A stretch of DNA of 7,771 nucleotides from an uncultured Peptococcaceae bacterium. GTDB taxonomy: Bacteria > Bacillota > Peptococcia > Peptococcales > Peptococcaceae. The position numbers and the translations under genes are program-made. The stretch covers positions 1 to 7,771 of the forward strand of contig CAUDRX010000105.1 in assembly GCA_958451915.1 (NCBI GenBank), written 5' to 3'. The notes under the pieces were generated by a model. The model was not told the origin of the DNA. It ran no database searches and saw only the letters and a list, made by a program, of their open reading frames with translations. Every line of letters starts with the position of its first letter. Positions within the stretch are counted from its first letter, which is position 1. Positions 5,071 through 7,771 of the stretch are shown piece by piece.

Positions 5071-5769
5071 ATGCGCCTGGATAAATATCTCCACGACCTT
5101 GGCTTTGGCTCGCGCAAGGAGATCGGTCGTCTCCTGAGCCGGCAGGAAGTCTGTGTTGACGGGGTGCGGGTGAAGCAGGGCGCGGCGAAGGTCACGCCGT
5201 CCAGTGTGGTGACGCTGGATGGTGAAGTGCTGGTATATGCGCCGACAGTCTGGCTCATGCTCAACAAACCTGCCGGGGTCATCACGGCAGCACGGGATGC
5301 GCGGGATGAGACGGTCATGGACCTTCTGCCGGAACGTTTTGCGCGTATGCAGGTGATGCCGGTGGGGCGGCTTGACAAGGATACCACGGGACTGCTCCTT
5401 CTGACGAACGACGGTGCACTGGCACACCGGTTGCTCTCGCCCAAGCGGCATGTGGAGAAAGTTTACGAGATCACTTATGAAGGGTCGCTGGTGCCGGATG
5501 CTGTCGCACGCTGTGCGGCCGGCATCGACCTGGGGGATTTCACGACGGCACCGGCGGCACTGACGATCCTTGCAGAGGGACGCGCCCGTCTTGTGCTTCG
5601 GGAAGGCAAGTTCCACCAGGTAAAGCGTATGTTTCATGCGCTGGGGGGTGTCGTCACTGTGCTCACGCGCAGCGCTTTCGGCAGTCTGCTTCTGGACGAA
5701 GGTCTGGCACAGGGCGAATGGCGGCTGCTCACTGAAGAAGAGATCGCTGTCTTGAACGCGCAGGTTTAG
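5071..5769 (+). CDS. rsuA: RsuA-family 16S rRNA pseudouridine synthase
   Basis: The enzyme converts a uridine in rRNA to pseudouridine. In the RsuA branch the target is U516 of 16S rRNA (E. coli numbering). The 232-residue protein has an N-terminal S4 RNA-binding domain (1-45, MRLDKYLHDLGFGSR), the catalytic motif GRLDKDTTGLLLLTNDG (99-115) with catalytic Asp102, and EGKFHQVKRMF (178-188), which is characteristic of the RsuA/RluB/RluE/RluF group. Length and the catalytic residue number agree with E. coli RsuA. RluB-type specificity for 23S rRNA cannot be excluded from sequence alone. AGGGAGG (5057-5063) is seven bases before ATG 5071. The in-frame GTG at 5065 is too close to it. The next gene starts 12 bp after the stop. 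Confidence 0.9.
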   Translation: MRLDKYLHDLGFGSRKEIGRLLSRQEVCVDGVRVKQGAAKVTPSSVVTLDGEVLVYAPTVWLMLNKPAGVITAARDARDETVMDLLPERFARMQVMPVGRLDKDTTGLLLLTNDGALAHRLLSPKRHVEKVYEITYEGSLVPDAVARCAAGIDLGDFTTAPAALTILAEGRARLVLREGKFHQVKRMFHALGGVVTVLTRSAFGSLLLDEGLAQGEWRLLTEEEIAVLNAQV

Positions 5770-5781
5770 AAAGGAGCGCTT

Positions 5782-6807
5782 ATGAATATCTATGATTTTG
5801 ATGATACCATCTACGATGGTGACAGCACCCGGGATTTTGTCATCTACTGCTACAGGCATTATCCAAAGACCCTGCTTTATGTGCCGCGCCAACTGGCGGC
5901 TGTGGCAGCTTATATGGCGGGAAAGATCGACAAAACGCGTTTTAAGGAAAAATATTTCGGCATGTTCGCGGCGGTGCCGGATATCGATGCGGCACTCGCT
6001 GATTTCTGGGACAGTCATGCGCATCGTCTCATGCGTTACTATCCAGGACAGGCGCGCCAGGACGATGTGATCATCTCGGCCTCACCGGATTTTATCGTGC
6101 GTCCGCTCTGTGAGCGCCTGGGGCTCAAGTACATCATTGCCAGCGATGTTGACAGGCACACGGGCCGCTTCATCGGGCCGAACTGCTACGGCGCTGAAAA
6201 AGTACGGCGCTTCAAGGAGGCGGGCTTTGACCCGGCGGAGGTAGAGCAGGTCTATTCCGATTCGCTTTCTGACACACCGATCGCAGAGATGGGAAAAGAG
6301 GCTTTCATCGTTCACAAAGATGGCAGTCCAGGTCCCTGGGAGGCACCAAAACAGAAGGGCATGCAGGGCTTTTTCACGATGTTCAACAAGCGGGAAGCGC
6401 TGCTGACGATCGTTTGCGGCGCGCTGCATCTGCTCATTGCCGGTCATGCTGCCAAAGTTGTTGTGCGTGAGAAAAAACACTGGCCTGTTTCTGTCATCTA
6501 CAGCGTGATGCTGGCCCTGAACAGTATCTCTATCACGGCTTTCCTGTCTTTTCTTGGTAAGCGCAATGACAGGGCAGCCCGTGTCGGCAAAGCTTTTGCG
6601 GCACTCTCACTGCCTTTGGGTCTTGCAACGGTCGGCATTGTCAGTGGTGTCACTGCACTCATCGGCGCACCGGTGCTGGCGCTAGGGCTGGCCACGGTGG
6701 CAGGGCTGCCGCTCGTCTATAAGGGCACGCAGCTGCTCTTCCGCAAGGAGATCGCCGAGATGCAAGCGACCCAGCATCTCAGGAATGGCGGGAGCGAGCG
6801 ACAATGA
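5782..6807 (+). CDS. HAD-IB phosphatase fused to a hydrophobic membrane domain
   Basis: Residues 1-200 form a haloacid dehalogenase superfamily phosphatase. The nucleophile motif is DFDDT (5-9), motif II is IISAS (97-101, Ser99), the conserved lysine is K140 in GAEKVRRF, and motif III is SDSLSD (159-164). This set is complete and resembles the phosphoserine phosphatase-like HAD-IB group, which acts on small phosphorylated metabolites. Residues about 204-318 are strongly hydrophobic, with candidate membrane segments near 205-226, 236-258, 272-295 and 297-315, so the phosphatase should sit at the inner face of the membrane. HAD-IB proteins usually end near 200-220 residues, so the 341-residue length is unusual. 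AAAGGAG (5770-5776) is five bases before ATG. Its TGA overlaps the ATG of the downstream SDR gene. The substrate is unknown; a lipid or lipid-linked phosphate is a guess from the membrane domain. Confidence 0.85.
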   Translation: MNIYDFDDTIYDGDSTRDFVIYCYRHYPKTLLYVPRQLAAVAAYMAGKIDKTRFKEKYFGMFAAVPDIDAALADFWDSHAHRLMRYYPGQARQDDVIISASPDFIVRPLCERLGLKYIIASDVDRHTGRFIGPNCYGAEKVRRFKEAGFDPAEVEQVYSDSLSDTPIAEMGKEAFIVHKDGSPGPWEAPKQKGMQGFFTMFNKREALLTIVCGALHLLIAGHAAKVVVREKKHWPVSVIYSVMLALNSISITAFLSFLGKRNDRAARVGKAFAALSLPLGLATVGIVSGVTALIGAPVLALGLATVAGLPLVYKGTQLLFRKEIAEMQATQHLRNGGSERQ

Positions 6808-7562
6808 ATATCGCCATTGTTACAGGTGCGACCTCAGGTCTGGGGCGCGCCTTTTTGGAAGAATGGGCCGCCCAGGGGGCTGATTTTGACGCTGTCTGGC
6901 TCGTGGCCCGGCACGGGGAGGCGCTGGCACGTACTGCGCAGGCGCTGCCATGGCCGGCGCGCTGCTTTGCCATCGATCTGTCAGAGCCGTCGGCACGAGA
7001 GCCGCTCTTTGCTGCGCTCGCCGTAGAACGGCCCCAGGTCGAGGCGCTGGTGAACGCTGCCGGTTATGGCAAGATCGGTCCTGTTGCGGCCATCGATACC
7101 GCCGAACAGGCAGGGATGGTGGATCTTAACTGCACTGCCCTCGTCGATGTCACACAGCACGTGCTGCCCTGCATGACACGAGGCGGCGTGATCTATGAGG
7201 TCGCATCGGTGGCGGCTTTCCTGCCGCAGCCAGGTTTTGCTGTATACGCAGCGACGAAGGCTTTCGTGCTCTCTTTTGCGCGGGCGCTCGCTGCTGAACA
7301 GCGCAAGCGCGGCGTGCGTGTGATCGCCGTTTGCCCAAATCCGATGCATACGGCTTTTTTCGAGCGCGCCGGGGAAAAACCGAACCTTTTCAAGCTGCTG
7401 TTTTTTGAAAAGCCTGGTGATGTTGCCCGCGCTGCTATTCGCGACGCTGCCCGCGGCCGTGATGTTTCGACCAACTGCCGCATGGCTGGTCTCATCCGAA
7501 TCGTCGCAAAGATCTTGCCGCAGCGGCTCATCATCCGTTTAGAAAGCCTGCTCATGCGTTGA
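6804..7562 (+). CDS. Short-chain dehydrogenase/reductase (SDR), probably NADP(H)-dependent
   Basis: The 252-residue protein is a classical SDR with a Rossmann fold. The cofactor motif TGATSGLG is at 7-14. NAAG is at 84-87, and the catalytic set is Asn109, Ser135, Tyr148 and Lys152 (YAATK, 148-152). ARH after the second strand (35-37) puts an arginine where NADP(H)-preferring members carry a basic residue. The usual PG turn after strand 6 is replaced by PNP (178-180). The C-terminus is a basic, amphipathic helix-like stretch (about 228-252) that could touch membranes. The start codon overlaps the stop of the HAD gene (ATGA), with only a weak GGGAG upstream, so translation is probably coupled. 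The tight pairing suggests the two enzymes act on related compounds. The substrate cannot be told from sequence. Confidence 0.92.
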   Translation: MNIAIVTGATSGLGRAFLEEWAAQGADFDAVWLVARHGEALARTAQALPWPARCFAIDLSEPSAREPLFAALAVERPQVEALVNAAGYGKIGPVAAIDTAEQAGMVDLNCTALVDVTQHVLPCMTRGGVIYEVASVAAFLPQPGFAVYAATKAFVLSFARALAAEQRKRGVRVIAVCPNPMHTAFFERAGEKPNLFKLLFFEKPGDVARAAIRDAARGRDVSTNCRMAGLIRIVAKILPQRLIIRLESLLMR

Positions 7563-7601
7563 ATGCGCAGGCATGATCATATCATTTCAGGAGGCATTAT
7601 C

Positions 7602-7771
7602 ATGGAAACCATCAAAGACTTCAACACCGACATATTCAAACTCTTCGATGACCACTGGGCCCTGGTCACTGCTGGTACACCGGAAGACTACAATACGATG
7701 ACCATCAGCTGGGGCAGTCTCGGCACCATCTGGGCGCCGCGCGGTGCCGGCCGTCAGATCGCCACGATCTA
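7602..7771 (+). CDS. N-terminal part of a flavin reductase-like (flavoredoxin-type, FMN-binding) protein
   Basis: The frame gives 56 complete codons beginning METIKDFNTDIFKLFDDHWA and runs off the window end. The stretch WALVTAGTPEDYNTMTISWG and the following GSLGTIWAPR are typical of the flavin reductase/flavoredoxin split-barrel family, which binds FMN and passes electrons or hydride from NAD(P)H to flavin or an acceptor. AGGAGG (7589-7594) is seven bases before ATG. It starts 39 bp after the SDR gene with no terminator visible between, so it may belong to the same transcript. C-terminal residues needed for a finer call are outside the window. Confidence 0.85.
   Translation, partial: METIKDFNTDIFKLFDDHWALVTAGTPEDYNTMTISWGSLGTIWAPRGAGRQIATI

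Noticed and set aside
4582..6024. A 480-codon open frame on the minus strand
   Set aside because: It lies opposite three well-supported plus-strand genes (CNNM, rsuA, HAD), is rich in Arg and His as antisense translations of GC-rich genes often are, and spans their intergenic signals. No family motif or ribosome binding site was seen.

Overview
The window looks like chromosomal DNA from a moderately GC-rich Gram-positive-type (Firmicutes) bacterium. Strong AGGAGG-type ribosome binding sites precede most genes, extended -10 and consensus sigma-A promoters are easy to see, the tRNA gene does not encode CCA, and the gene families are common in Firmicutes. Base composition and gene style would fit the Negativicutes (Acidaminococcus/Megasphaera/Mitsuokella-like), but that placement is an inference without any search. 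I see no CRISPR array, insertion sequence, integrase or rRNA.

Layout. (1) 2-127 is the C-terminal end of a protein with a glycine-rich tail built of perfect 39-bp (13-residue) tandem repeats, followed by a strong terminator. (2) 273-1757 is a complete glycerol kinase gene with its own extended -10 promoter. It converges on a minus-strand block through a 16-bp hairpin that can terminate both strands. (3) The minus-strand block, in transcription order, is a 107-residue unrecognised protein (3087-2764, faintly reminiscent of the small CARF-like Csx20 proteins), a tRNA-Lys(CTT) gene with a perfect consensus promoter (2650-2578), a terminator, and a small alarmone synthetase (2520-1804). The synthetase start lies only about 20 bp after the tRNA terminator, so its expression may depend on read-through from the tRNA promoter. 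(4) A divergent control region (3088-3261) carries back-to-back promoters and two GGG/CCC palindromes. (5) A plus-strand gene series runs to the window end: an IscR/NsrR-like Rrf2 regulator, a CNNM/CorC-type CBS membrane protein, an internal terminator, an RsuA-family 16S rRNA pseudouridine synthase, a HAD phosphatase fused to a hydrophobic C-terminal domain, an SDR oxidoreductase overlapping it by ATGA, and the start of a flavin-reductase-like protein.

How the parts may work together. The chromosomal core is mostly housekeeping: glycerol entry into metabolism, (p)ppGpp synthesis, lysine tRNA, Fe-S/redox-type regulation, divalent-cation or membrane homeostasis, and ribosome modification. The points that most merit attention are the tRNA-Lys/alarmone synthetase linkage, the small unrecognised protein upstream of it with an inverted repeat around its ribosome binding site, and the translationally coupled membrane HAD phosphatase-SDR pair, whose joint substrate is unknown. 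Nothing here is proved to be a new system.
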